A DNA stretch of 64,000 bases, taken from NCBI GenBank assembly GCA_015061685.1, contig SUWD01000002.1, forward strand, positions 62,001 through 126,000, read 5' to 3'. The notes beneath the pieces were generated by a model. That model saw only the letters and a list, made by a program, of their open reading frames with translations. It was not told where the DNA came from and did not search any database. Shown piece after piece: positions 15,377-23,540 of the stretch (the stretch's first letter is position 1; the number at the start of each line of letters is the position of its first letter). The stretch comes from Lentisphaerota bacterium (GTDB lineage: Bacteria; Verrucomicrobiota; Lentisphaeria; Victivallales; Victivallaceae). The translations under genes and the position numbers were made by a program.

Positions 15377-16651
15377 ATGGAAAAATTGATAAACAGTTTA
15401 TCACAAGCTGAGCTTACTGTTTTGAAAAACGAATTGGAGGCTGAGTATTCTGAATATGCCAGCCGCAATCTGGCTCTCAATATGGCTCGCGGCAAACCAT
15501 CCGGCGAATTGTTGAATCACAATATGGATGTTTTGGAGACTTTGGAGAATCCTTTTGCTGCTGATGGGACCGATGCCCGTAACTACGGTATATTGGAGGG
15601 ATTGCCGGAAATGCGTAAGTTTTTCGGCGAGGTTTTGAATCTCGATCCGGAGAGGATAATTGTCGGCGGCAACTCCAGTTTGACTTTGATGTATGATTCT
15701 ATTGCCCGTTTGTTTATTTTCGGTACTTGCGGATATCCGGCATGGAGAACCTTGCCGAAATTGAAATTTCTCTGTCCCTCTCCGGGGTATGATCGTCACT
15801 TCGCCATTACTCAGGAATTCGGATTTGAGATGATTCCGGTGCCGATGACTGAAAATGGTCCGGATATGGATGTTGTTGAAAATCTCGTTGCATCCGATGA
15901 AGCAATTAAAGGTATTTGGTGTGTGCCTCTTTACAGCAATCCGCAGGGAGTTTGTTACAGCGATGAGACTGTGGCACGTCTCGGCAAAATGAAAACTGCC
16001 GCCCCTGACTTTAAGATTTTCTGGGATAATGCTTATGGTGTCCATCATATTTATGAAGAAGTGAAATTGGCGGATATTTTTGCGGCCTGTGAAGCAGGCG
16101 GCAATCCTGATCGAGCCTATTACTTTTTCTCTACCAGCAAGATCACTTTCCCGGGTGCCGGAGTGGCAATGATGGCTGCTTCTCATGCCGAGTGCAAAGA
16201 GATCCTCAAACGCATGGGAATCCAGACCATCGGCAGTGATAAGCTCAATCAGCTGCGTACTTTGCGTACGCTTAAAGATGCCCCGACATTGAAAAAGCAC
16301 ATGGCGGAATTGGCTGATATATTGCGTCCGAAATTTGAGATCGTTTTGAATACTCTTGATTCTGAGTTGCGGCAGGGGGGATATGCCAGTTGGATCGCTC
16401 CCAGAGGCGGATATTTCGTTTCTTTGGATACCATGGACGGCTGTGCGAAAAAGACTTTGGAATTGGCCAAAAATGCCGGCGTGACCATGACCGGAGCCGG
16501 TGCGACTTTCCCGTATAAAAATGATCCCAGAGATCGTAATATCCGCATTGCACCGACTTATCCGACCAATGATGAGCTGCAGATCGCAATGAAGTGTTTC
16601 TGTGTATGTGTTAAATTGGCTGCTGTTAAAAAACTTTGCGGGGAATTTTAA
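15377..16651 (+). CDS. PLP-dependent aminotransferase (aspartate aminotransferase-like, MocR-type fold)
   Basis: A 424-aa cytoplasmic enzyme. LALNMARGKPSGELL and the early RNYGILEGLPEMRKFFGEVL fit the family sometimes called Asp_aminotransf or aminotransferase MocR-like, which is distinct from classical AspC. The PLP lysine lies in FFSTSKITFPGAGVAMMA, and the cofactor-binding Asp/Tyr in FWDNAYGVHHIY. The C-terminal GATFPYKNDPRDRNIRIAP carries the carboxylate-binding arginine. Aspartate/alanine-type substrates are expected. It begins a run with an isochorismatase-like gene and accD (gaps of 21 and 13 nt). Confidence 0.85.
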   Translation: MEKLINSLSQAELTVLKNELEAEYSEYASRNLALNMARGKPSGELLNHNMDVLETLENPFAADGTDARNYGILEGLPEMRKFFGEVLNLDPERIIVGGNSSLTLMYDSIARLFIFGTCGYPAWRTLPKLKFLCPSPGYDRHFAITQEFGFEMIPVPMTENGPDMDVVENLVASDEAIKGIWCVPLYSNPQGVCYSDETVARLGKMKTAAPDFKIFWDNAYGVHHIYEEVKLADIFAACEAGGNPDRAYYFFSTSKITFPGAGVAMMAASHAECKEILKRMGIQTIGSDKLNQLRTLRTLKDAPTLKKHMAELADILRPKFEIVLNTLDSELRQGGYASWIAPRGGYFVSLDTMDGCAKKTLELAKNAGVTMTGAGATFPYKNDPRDRNIRIAPTYPTNDELQIAMKCFCVCVKLAAVKKLCGEF

Positions 16652-16672
16652 TTTTTCCGGGAGAATGTAAGG

Positions 16673-17221
16673 ATGATGTTTCCAACTGTTGAAAATGCGT
16701 TGCTGGTGGTTGTCGATATGCAGGCAAAACTGATGCCGGCAATGAGTGATAATGAGAATATCATCCGCCGTGCAGAAATTATGATAAGCGGTGCTGCTGA
16801 GTTAGGATTGGATACTGTTGTTACCGAGCAGTATCCCAAAGGACTCGGCAATACTTTGCCGGAATTGTCTTCCAAATTACCGGAATTGACTCCGGTAATT
16901 GAAAAAAGTGTATTTTCAGTATTCAAGTCGGCTGAATTCAATACTTTCCTTTCCGGACGTAAGCGGGATGTTTTGATTTTTGCCGGAGTGGAGATGCACG
17001 TTTGTCTTTTGCAGAGTGTTTTGGATGCTTTGGCAGACGGCTATGAAGTTGTTGTAGTTGCCGATGCTGTCGGCAGCCGGAAAAATTCAGACCGGGATTT
17101 GGCAATAGAGACGGCCCGTCAGGCAGGTGCCTGGGTGTTAAGCAGTGAATCGATACTCTTTATGTTGATGCGGGATTCTAAAAATCCCCACTTCAAAGCA
17201 GTGTCCGGGCTGATCAAATAA
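16673..17221 (+). CDS. Isochorismatase-like cysteine hydrolase
   Basis: A 182-aa member of the isochorismatase-like hydrolase superfamily. The catalytic triad is visible as Asp in LLVVVDMQAKLMPAM, Lys in VVTEQYPKGLG and Cys in FAGVEMHVCLLQSVLDAL. Family members hydrolyse nicotinamide, ureidoacrylate, isochorismate and similar compounds; this one resembles the YcaC/ribonuclease-like subgroup with no fixed substrate. AATGTAAGGATG precedes the start, giving a short-spaced site. It lies between the aminotransferase and accD and is probably co-transcribed with both. Confidence 0.85.
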   Translation: MMFPTVENALLVVVDMQAKLMPAMSDNENIIRRAEIMISGAAELGLDTVVTEQYPKGLGNTLPELSSKLPELTPVIEKSVFSVFKSAEFNTFLSGRKRDVLIFAGVEMHVCLLQSVLDALADGYEVVVVADAVGSRKNSDRDLAIETARQAGAWVLSSESILFMLMRDSKNPHFKAVSGLIK

Positions 17222-17234
17222 AAAGGATGTCATT

Positions 17235-18083
17235 ATGGCTATTTTCAGCAGAGGCAAGTACTCAACCCTCAAAACCAAACCTAAAATGGTGATCCCTGAC
17301 GGTTCCTGGGTCAAGTGCAAAAAATGCAGTCAGACATTGTATATTGAGAGATTGGAAGACAATCTTCAGGTTTGCTGGTGTTGTGGTTATCACATGCCCT
17401 TGCCGGTGAAAGAACGGATCAAACTTTTGACCGATAAAGATTCGTTTTGTGTCGAAGATGACAATTTGACTTCAGTTGACCGTCTCAAGTTTGTTGATTC
17501 TAAAAGCTACGCTGTCCGCTTGGATGAAAATCGGGCGAAATCCGGAATGAATGAAGCTGTTTCCTGCGGGCACGCATCTTTGAATGGCATCCCGTTTTTT
17601 CTTGGTGTCATGGATTTTAGTTTTATGGGAGCTTCCATGGGTTCGGTCGTGGGCGAACGGATCACCCGCATGATTGAGCGTGCCACTGAAAGAGAAGAGA
17701 CTGCCGTTCTGGTTACTGCTTCAGGCGGAGCCCGGATGCAGGAAGGAATTTTGAGTCTGATGCAAATGGCAAAAACCAGTGGGGCTCTTGCCCGTCACCG
17801 TGAGAAGCGTCTGGGATATATAGTGGTTATAACCAATCCGACCTACGGCGGGGTATCTGCCAGTTTTGCCACCTTGGGAGATGTTATTCTTTCTGAACCC
17901 GGTGCGATGGTCGGCTTTGCCGGCCCCCGGGTCGTGCAGGAAACCACCAAGTCCGTTTTGCCGGATGGATTCCAGACTGCGGAGTTCCTGCTTGCTCACG
18001 GTTTGATCGACCGGGTGGTTGAACGTAAAAATTTACGAAAAGAATTAGCTTTTTTGCTTGACATTTTCAAGAAGAAGATATAA
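17235..18083 (+). CDS. accD: Acetyl-CoA carboxylase carboxyltransferase subunit beta
   Basis: A 282-aa subunit that, with AccA, transfers the carboxyl group from biotin to acetyl-CoA to make malonyl-CoA. The N-terminal zinc ribbon is intact (WVKCKKCSQTLY and VCWCCGYHM). The crotonase-fold signature is present: GVMDFSFMGASMGSVVGE, LVTASGGARMQEG and YGGVSASFA. Length is normal. AccA is not in the window; the biotin ligase birA begins at 63.7 kb. The 3' end of the gene contains the promoter of the SRP RNA, whose -10 element overlaps the accD stop codon. Confidence 0.96.
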   Translation: MAIFSRGKYSTLKTKPKMVIPDGSWVKCKKCSQTLYIERLEDNLQVCWCCGYHMPLPVKERIKLLTDKDSFCVEDDNLTSVDRLKFVDSKSYAVRLDENRAKSGMNEAVSCGHASLNGIPFFLGVMDFSFMGASMGSVVGERITRMIERATEREETAVLVTASGGARMQEGILSLMQMAKTSGALARHREKRLGYIVVITNPTYGGVSASFATLGDVILSEPGAMVGFAGPRVVQETTKSVLPDGFQTAEFLLAHGLIDRVVERKNLRKELAFLLDIFKKKI

Positions 18084-18086
18084 ATT
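18058..18086 (+). promoter_or_regulatory. Promoter of the SRP RNA, inside the end of accD
   Basis: TTGACA (18058-18063) and TAAATT (18081-18086) with a 17-bp spacer; the -10 overlaps the accD stop TAA. The RNA 5' end is expected about 8 bp downstream, at 18094. Confidence 0.75.
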
Positions 18087-18093
18087 AAGTAAT

Positions 18094-18206
18094 GCCGCAA
18101 GACGGACCTCGTGTGTTGTCTGAAGTGCCAACCGGGTCAGGTGGGGAACCAAGCAGCCCTACGCAATTTCTGACAGGCCATGAGTCATCTGTTTTGCGGT
18201 TTTTTT
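18094..18206 (+). ncRNA. ffs: Signal recognition particle RNA, bacterial small (4.5S) type
   Basis: The apical domain reads CGGGTCAGGTGGGGAACC followed by AAGCAGCCC, which carries the two conserved Ffh-binding sides (GUCAGG and AGCAG) and a GGAA tetraloop. The ends pair: GCCGCAAGACGGA (18094-18106) with TCTGTTTTGCGGT (18188-18200), and the 3' arm runs into a T-run that should terminate transcription. Length (about 107 nt) is normal for the small bacterial form lacking the Alu domain. It binds Ffh and targets nascent membrane proteins to FtsY/SecYEG. Confidence 0.93.
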
Positions 18207-18230
18207 ATTTACAGAAAGAGAGCTGCCGTT

Positions 18231-18959
18231 ATGAGTATTTTGAGATTTGACGGACGTGCATGCGATGAATTGCGACCGTTGGTAATGGAAACTGATTATC
18301 TTTCCCATCCTTTGGCCTCCGTTTTTATTTCCTGTGGTAAAACCCGGGTATTGACCGCTGTTTCCAGTGAGGATAAAGTTCCTTCCTGGATGAAAAATCA
18401 GAAAGTTCCCGGTGGGTGGGTAACTTGTGAATATGGTATGCTGCCCTCCGCAACTACAGAACGATGCCGTCGTGAGGCATCTGTCGGTAAACAAGGTGGC
18501 AGAACGGTGGAAATTCAGCGGTTGATCGGACGCTCTTTGCGGATGGCGGTTGATCTTGAAAAACTCGGCGAAAGGACAGTTTATCTTGATTGTGACGTTA
18601 TTGATGCCGATGGAGGAACCCGTTGTGCCAGCATCTCCGGAGCCGCTCTTGCTTTGGGAATCGGTTGCCGCCGGTTATTCACTCCGGCAGAAAACCCATT
18701 CAAAGAGTTGGTCGCAGCTGTAAGTGTCGGCATTATTGATGGCAATCCGATGCTGGATCTCTGCTATGAGGAAGATTCCAATGCCGAAGTCGATATGAAT
18801 GTGGTAATGACAGAATCCGGCAATCTGGTCGAAGTGCAGGGGACTGCTGAGGGAGCTGCATTTTCCCGCAGTCAGTTAAATGAACTTATAGACCTTGCAG
18901 AACATGGATTGAAGCAGATTTTTGCCCGTCAGCGGGAAATTTTGGAGAGTATTCAATGA
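18231..18959 (+). CDS. rph: Ribonuclease PH
   Basis: A 242-aa phosphorolytic 3'-5' exoribonuclease that trims tRNA 3' ends. FDGRACDELRPLVMETDYL, GKTRVLTAVS, GGWVTCEYGMLPSATTERC and the phosphate-binding/catalytic DCDVIDADGGTRCASISGA are in family order. The start at 18231 (MSILRFDGR) is chosen over an in-frame ATG at 18180, which lies inside the SRP RNA; AGAAAGAGAGCTGCCGTT precedes it. Its stop overlaps the dnaX start (ATGA), so the pair is co-translated. Confidence 0.95.
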   Translation: MSILRFDGRACDELRPLVMETDYLSHPLASVFISCGKTRVLTAVSSEDKVPSWMKNQKVPGGWVTCEYGMLPSATTERCRREASVGKQGGRTVEIQRLIGRSLRMAVDLEKLGERTVYLDCDVIDADGGTRCASISGAALALGIGCRRLFTPAENPFKELVAAVSVGIIDGNPMLDLCYEEDSNAEVDMNVVMTESGNLVEVQGTAEGAAFSRSQLNELIDLAEHGLKQIFARQREILESIQ

Positions 18960-20878
18960 GTGAGTATCAGGTCATTGCCCGGAAATGGCGGCCGCAGAGC
19001 TTTGCAGATGTTGTCGGTCAGGAACATGTTGTCCGGACATTGCGGAATGCCGTTTCCAGCGGCAGGATAGCTCATGCCTACCTTTTGGTCGGTCCCCGTG
19101 GAATCGGTAAAACCACTCTCGCCCGAATTTTTGCTAAGGCTTTGAATTGCGAACAGCCGGTCAATGGTGAACCTTGCTGTAAATGTTCCAGTTGTTTGGA
19201 GCTTGCCGCCGAAAGAAGTCTTGATGTAATGGAGATCGACGCCGCCAGCCGCAATTCAACGATGGATATGCGGGAATTGGCGGAAAATGCGTTGACCCGT
19301 CCGGTGAATGGGAAATTTAAAATATATATCATTGATGAAGTTCACATGTTGAGCAAGGCCGCTTGGAACGTTTTGCTCAAGACGGTTGAGGAACCTCCGG
19401 CTCATGTGAAGTTTATATTTGCGACAACTGAAGTTCATCAGGTTCTTCCCACGATTATTTCCCGGTGTCAGCGTTTTGATCTGATGCCGATACCGACCCG
19501 TCTGATTGCTGAAAGATTGCAGTTGATTGCCGATACGGAAAAAGTTTCGATAAATCCGGCAGCTGTCAATGCGATTGCCCGGGCAGCCGAGGGAGGTATG
19601 CGGGATGCCCAGTCTCTGTTGGATCAGATGATCGCCTTCTTCGCTGCAGGAGATGGTTCTCAAATAACAGAAGAACAGGTGCTTTCTCTTTTCGGTTTGA
19701 CTGACCGGGCAGATCTTTATGCGGTTTTGCAGGCAATGCTGCTGAATGAACCGGGGAAAGTTGTTTCCCGGATTGCCAATCTTGCCAAACGCGGCAAAAA
19801 TCTGGAAACGTTGTTTGATGATCTGCTTCATGCTTTGCGTGCAGTTCAGTTGTGTACTATTATGGCAGATCCGTCTGATTTGCTGGATGAATCTCCTGAA
19901 TCAATGGTAACTTATCGTAAACTGGCTCAATCTGCACCACGGGATACTATTCAGATTTTGTTGGAAAATGTTGCCCCGGTGGGCAGAGTTCTCCATGATG
20001 CGTTGAATAAGCAGGTTTATCTGGAAACTGTGCTGCTTAAAGCCATGCGGGAAGCTCATGCGGTAAGAATCGGTGATATTCTCGCCCGCTTGAATCAGCT
20101 TCGCAGTGCCGGTGAATTGAAATTTATAGACAGTTTGCCGCCGGTAGAGAAAAATATTCCGGTTGTTCTTCCTGAAAAAACGACTGCTGACCGTGAAATG
20201 GTTGCTGTCCCGGTTGAAGTCAAACCGGTCGAGCCGCCTGTTGTTGCATGTGAAACGCAGGAGGTCAAACCGGTCGAGCCGCCTGTTGTTGCATGTGAAA
20301 CGCAGGAGGTCAAACCGGTCGAGCCGCCTGTTGTTGCATGTGAAAAGCATGAGGCCGAAATATCGGTTGTTCCTGTCGTCGAAAAAGAGCCGGAAATTGA
20401 TTCCGCTGCAAATGTCTCCTCTCAGGTCGTCTATGTTGAAGAAGAGGAATCTGAAATTCAAACAGCCAATACCGGTGATGAATCTGCTCCGGATTGTGAA
20501 CCGGAAAATGGTGTTGAAAGCGATGCAAATGACGATGTGATATCAGAGGATATTGCGGCTGTCGAGTCTGTTCCCATCGTTGAAAAAGCTGCAGATAATG
20601 TTGTTGAATCAGTTTTTGAACTTGATGCCAATCCGGAGAATGATGCAGAAGTCGATGAAAATGGTGATATCGTTCCTGAATACAATATGGATGCTGAAAA
20701 GTATTCGTACCGCAGTTATAAGGAAGATAAATCTGCTGAATCATATACTCCGGACAGATTGCAGAAAAGTATTGCCAACGATCAACCACAGGCATTGACA
20801 GATGTCTTGCAATATGATCCGGTGGTAAAAGAGGCTGTTGATCTTTTCAATGGTTCAGTGCTTGACATTCACCGCTGA
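18956..20878 (+). CDS. dnaX: DNA polymerase III subunit gamma/tau
   Basis: A 640-aa clamp-loader ATPase. The AAA+ part has the Walker A GPRGIGKTTLARIFAKAL, a zinc-binding cluster (CCKCSSC), Walker B IDEVHML and a sensor SRCQRFD. Domain III ends near residue 370. The C-terminal 230 residues are low-complexity and acidic and contain a 15-residue sequence, VKPVEPPVVACETQE, three times in tandem (residues about 422-466); this tail replaces the usual tau interaction region, and only the last 40 residues look ordered. No programmed frameshift slippery site was identified. It overlaps rph by 4 nt. Confidence 0.93.
   Translation: MSEYQVIARKWRPQSFADVVGQEHVVRTLRNAVSSGRIAHAYLLVGPRGIGKTTLARIFAKALNCEQPVNGEPCCKCSSCLELAAERSLDVMEIDAASRNSTMDMRELAENALTRPVNGKFKIYIIDEVHMLSKAAWNVLLKTVEEPPAHVKFIFATTEVHQVLPTIISRCQRFDLMPIPTRLIAERLQLIADTEKVSINPAAVNAIARAAEGGMRDAQSLLDQMIAFFAAGDGSQITEEQVLSLFGLTDRADLYAVLQAMLLNEPGKVVSRIANLAKRGKNLETLFDDLLHALRAVQLCTIMADPSDLLDESPESMVTYRKLAQSAPRDTIQILLENVAPVGRVLHDALNKQVYLETVLLKAMREAHAVRIGDILARLNQLRSAGELKFIDSLPPVEKNIPVVLPEKTTADREMVAVPVEVKPVEPPVVACETQEVKPVEPPVVACETQEVKPVEPPVVACEKHEAEISVVPVVEKEPEIDSAANVSSQVVYVEEEESEIQTANTGDESAPDCEPENGVESDANDDVISEDIAAVESVPIVEKAADNVVESVFELDANPENDAEVDENGDIVPEYNMDAEKYSYRSYKEDKSAESYTPDRLQKSIANDQPQALTDVLQYDPVVKEAVDLFNGSVLDIHR
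20219..20353 (+). repeat. Three tandem 45-bp repeats inside dnaX
   Basis: Units at 20219-20263, 20264-20308 and 20309-20353. The first two are identical; the third differs only in its last codons (AAGCATGAG for ACGCAGGAG). Each unit codes for 15 residues rich in Pro and Val, so unit number can vary without a frameshift. Confidence 0.95.
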
Positions 20879-20964
20879 CCGATTGAAAGAAGAGTGATTC
20901 CGCACATTGTAAAAGAAAGCATACGTATTATCCTGTTCATATTATTGGTAATTGTGGTGAATAT

Positions 20965-21783
20965 ATGAAATTGATGTTTTTGGGGACTGCTGCTGCCGAA
21001 GGGATCCCTGCATTGTGGTGTGAGTGTGAATATTGTGTAAAAGCGGCAAAAATCGGCGGAAAAGAGATCCGTCATCGTACCGGTTATTGGCTGGATGATG
21101 ATACTGTTATTGATTTCGGACCGGACTTTTACAGTCAGAGTTTGACTTACGGCATTGATTTGCGGCAAATGAAACGGGTCCTTTTTACCCACGCTCATGA
21201 AGATCACATGTCGCCGCTTGAATTCGGTAACCGCCGAAATGGATTCAGTCAAGTTGGAAAAAAAATAGATGTCATATCTTCCGGTATCTCTTTCAAGCAC
21301 ATGCTTCAGGCAAACGGAATTGAATTTGCAGATCTCAAAATCAATCCGATCGTTGCACCCTGCGGGCAATGGGTTGTTTCCGGTGATGTCGAAGTAATGG
21401 GGATCCCGGCGGACCATGCTCCGGGGTTGGTTCCTTTGATTTTTCTGATCCGCCGCAAAGGAAAAACTTTGCTGCTGGCTCATGATACCGGGATGTTGAG
21501 CGAATCTGCTTGGGAAATGTTGAAAAACATCGAATTGTCAGCGGTTGTTCTTGAATCGACGGGTTCTTTGCGTTATCCTGAAATGGAGAATAACCATCTG
21601 GGAATAAATGGTACGGTCAGATTCCGTGACAGGCTTAAAGAACTGGGATGTGTTGCAGACGGCACGGTGGTATATGTTACGCATTTTTCCCACAATGGTC
21701 ACGCAATGCACGATGAATTATGTGCAGAATTCAGCAAACACGGTATTGAAGTTGCTTACGATGGACTTGTTATAGAGTTTTAA
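20965..21783 (+). CDS. MBL-fold (PhnP-like) metallohydrolase
   Basis: The 272-aa product begins KLMFLGTAAAEGIPALWC and has a CECEYC pair, features shared with PhnP-type phosphodiesterases. The metal motif HxHxDH is present as FTHAHEDHMSP, with a later His in AHDTGML and a final THFSHNGHAMH. PhnP hydrolyses cyclic ribose phosphates in phosphonate breakdown, but many relatives have other substrates and no phn genes are near. The gene stands 86 nt behind dnaX with no clear promoter. Its end overlaps the end of the convergent AraC gene by 14 nt. Confidence 0.8.
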   Translation: MKLMFLGTAAAEGIPALWCECEYCVKAAKIGGKEIRHRTGYWLDDDTVIDFGPDFYSQSLTYGIDLRQMKRVLFTHAHEDHMSPLEFGNRRNGFSQVGKKIDVISSGISFKHMLQANGIEFADLKINPIVAPCGQWVVSGDVEVMGIPADHAPGLVPLIFLIRRKGKTLLLAHDTGMLSESAWEMLKNIELSAVVLESTGSLRYPEMENNHLGINGTVRFRDRLKELGCVADGTVVYVTHFSHNGHAMHDELCAEFSKHGIEVAYDGLVIEF

Positions 21784-22726
21784 GTGAACCGCTTACAATT
21801 TGTTTGCCGCAGTATTTTTTACTGAATTCTCCCGGGGGTAGTCCACAGTAACTGCGAAATGCTGTTGAAAAATTTTCCTGACTGGAGAATCCGGTTATCA
21901 GGGCAACTTCTTTAACACTTATTTTGCCTTGTGCAAGAAGAAATTTTGCTTTTTCCATGCGTATATTTACTAAATATTCGTGGAAACTTTTGTGCATTTT
22001 TTGCCGGAAAAGTCTGGTGAGACCGCAACTTGAAAGTCCGAATCTGGAAGCGATAGTTTTTATGGTAAGTTTTTTGTCCATTTCGGCAGATAATGTGTGC
22101 AGTATTTGAGCCAGAGGCTCTTTTTGCGGCACTTCACCTGAAATAATTTCACTTTCCAGTCGCTGGATAACTTCCATGCAAAATCCGGCGACAGTATCTG
22201 TTTTGTACGGGAGAGTGTCTTTGAAAAACAATCGGGCTTTCCCGATTAGCACCGCAATTTTACGAGCTTGAGATTCGCTTAATGGGATAACCGGACTGCC
22301 GGAAAGTCTGGATACAGAAAGACAGGCATTCAACGCATTGCCGGCAATAAGCAGATTTATTGATTTGCAGAAGTTTTCCGGTCCGCTTTTGTATTCAAAA
22401 CTTACTCCCGGCAAAAAGATCACCAGATCATTTTTTTCGATCAGATAAATTTGCCCGCTGTATTTGGCGATCATGGAACCTGCTGTAATCAATTTTATAG
22501 TAAGATATTCCGGCATAGTTATGGCAGCCCGGTAGTTTTTTTTGATTGTTCCGCAGGATGTTGAGTTTATTGCAAGCAACGGTCGTTGTGTTGATTCTGC
22601 AGCATGGTAAAAATAGGTATAATCTGCATCCTGTTCTTTCAGAATTTTGGTACTGCTGGCAAATTTCAATTCATGTTCATACCAGAATTCCGGAGCAAGT
22701 GAAGATTTGTTATTTAATATCTGCAT
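21770..22726 (-). CDS. AraC family transcriptional regulator
   Basis: A 318-aa regulator. The C-terminal 95 residues hold the two AraC helix-turn-helix units: LTIKTIASRFGLSSCGLTRL and VKEVALITGFSSQENFSTAF, separated by the linking helix. The N-terminal 200 residues are a beta-rich (cupin-like) effector domain with no close named relative. It is transcribed away from the pseudopilin and glycoside-hydrolase genes, whose promoter region it shares (22727-22877), so it most likely controls that operon in response to a sugar. The 3' ends of this gene and the MBL hydrolase overlap. Confidence 0.9.
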   Translation of the reverse strand: MQILNNKSSLAPEFWYEHELKFASSTKILKEQDADYTYFYHAAESTQRPLLAINSTSCGTIKKNYRAAITMPEYLTIKLITAGSMIAKYSGQIYLIEKNDLVIFLPGVSFEYKSGPENFCKSINLLIAGNALNACLSVSRLSGSPVIPLSESQARKIAVLIGKARLFFKDTLPYKTDTVAGFCMEVIQRLESEIISGEVPQKEPLAQILHTLSAEMDKKLTIKTIASRFGLSSCGLTRLFRQKMHKSFHEYLVNIRMEKAKFLLAQGKISVKEVALITGFSSQENFSTAFRSYCGLPPGEFSKKYCGKQIVSGSLKTL

Positions 22727-22791
22727 TTTTTTGCTTATTCATTTTCAAATATATTTTATCCGAAATCAAATAGAATATACATCCGGGAAGC

Positions 22792-22820
22792 TTGTTTTTC
22801 AAGTAAAAAAAGTGTAAATT
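22792..22820 (+). promoter_or_regulatory. Promoter of the pseudopilin/glycan-use operon
   Basis: TTGTTT (22792-22797) and TAAATT (22815-22820) with a 17-bp spacer. The -35 is weak, which fits activation by the divergent AraC regulator. Confidence 0.5.
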
Positions 22821-22877
22821 TATAGCGCCGTTTGGAAATACTCCATTTAAGTCGAAAAATTTAGGAAAGGAAAAAAC

Positions 22878-23522
22878 ATGAAACATCATCCGCAAAGTAA
22901 CTTCACCCTGATCGAACTTTTAGTTGTTATTGCGATTATCGCCATTCTTGCGGCGATATTACTTCCTGCTCTAAATTCTGCCCGGGAACGCGGCAGGACG
23001 GCTAATTGTATCAGCAATCTCAAGCAACTGGGAAACGTATCCTTGATGTATTGCAATGATAATGATGATTATCTGATTCCTGCCAAAGGGATGGAATCCA
23101 ACTGGACTTGGTGGAGTTTGAACAGGATGCGTTATTATCTCGGAGAAAATTCTCAAGTTTTGATCTGTAACAGTGGCCTGCGTCCGGATGGTCAGGTGTT
23201 CGCCGGAACCACTTATTCCTACAATGTTTATATCGCCGGATGGTATGCCAGCGTAAGTGCAGAAACTATGGTCTACCGCAAATTGACAAAAATTTCCCGA
23301 CCATCTGAAAGACCGCAGATAGTCTGTTACAGCAATCATGCCCAAACCAGTGCTTATCCGCTTTTCGATGAGTGGGTATTCCGTGAACCGAAAAATGCCG
23401 TCTCTCTCGCCAGGCATAACGGACAGACTTCTATTCTGTATGTGGGAGGGAATTGCAATAATTATACCCCGATCCCTTATGATTCAAAGATGACGACCGA
23501 TGTCCGGCTTTACAACGACTGA
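22878..23522 (+). CDS. Pseudopilin-like secreted protein (prepilin-type N-terminal domain)
   Basis: A 214-aa protein with a type IV prepilin signal: a short basic leader, then [20 protein letters not shown] with the conserved Glu at position +5 after the predicted cleavage before Phe9. The rest is a small globular domain with [10 protein letters not shown], typical of the DUF1559-like proteins abundant in Planctomycetes and Lentisphaerota. The C-terminal H-X9-DG box is degenerate here ([14 protein letters not shown] has Gly in place of Asp). No pilus assembly gene is adjacent. It leads the glycan operon, which suggests a role at the cell surface in binding or handling polymer. Confidence 0.88.
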   Translation: MKHHPQSNFTLIELLVVIAIIAILAAILLPALNSARERGRTANCISNLKQLGNVSLMYCNDNDDYLIPAKGMESNWTWWSLNRMRYYLGENSQVLICNSGLRPDGQVFAGTTYSYNVYIAGWYASVSAETMVYRKLTKISRPSERPQIVCYSNHAQTSAYPLFDEWVFREPKNAVSLARHNGQTSILYVGGNCNNYTPIPYDSKMTTDVRLYND

Positions 23523-23540
23523 CAGAAGAAGGTATGATAC

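Noticed and set aside
20219..20353. Tandem repeats considered as a CRISPR array or VNTR between genes
   Set aside because: The repeats are directly adjacent with no spacers, are in frame and lie inside dnaX.
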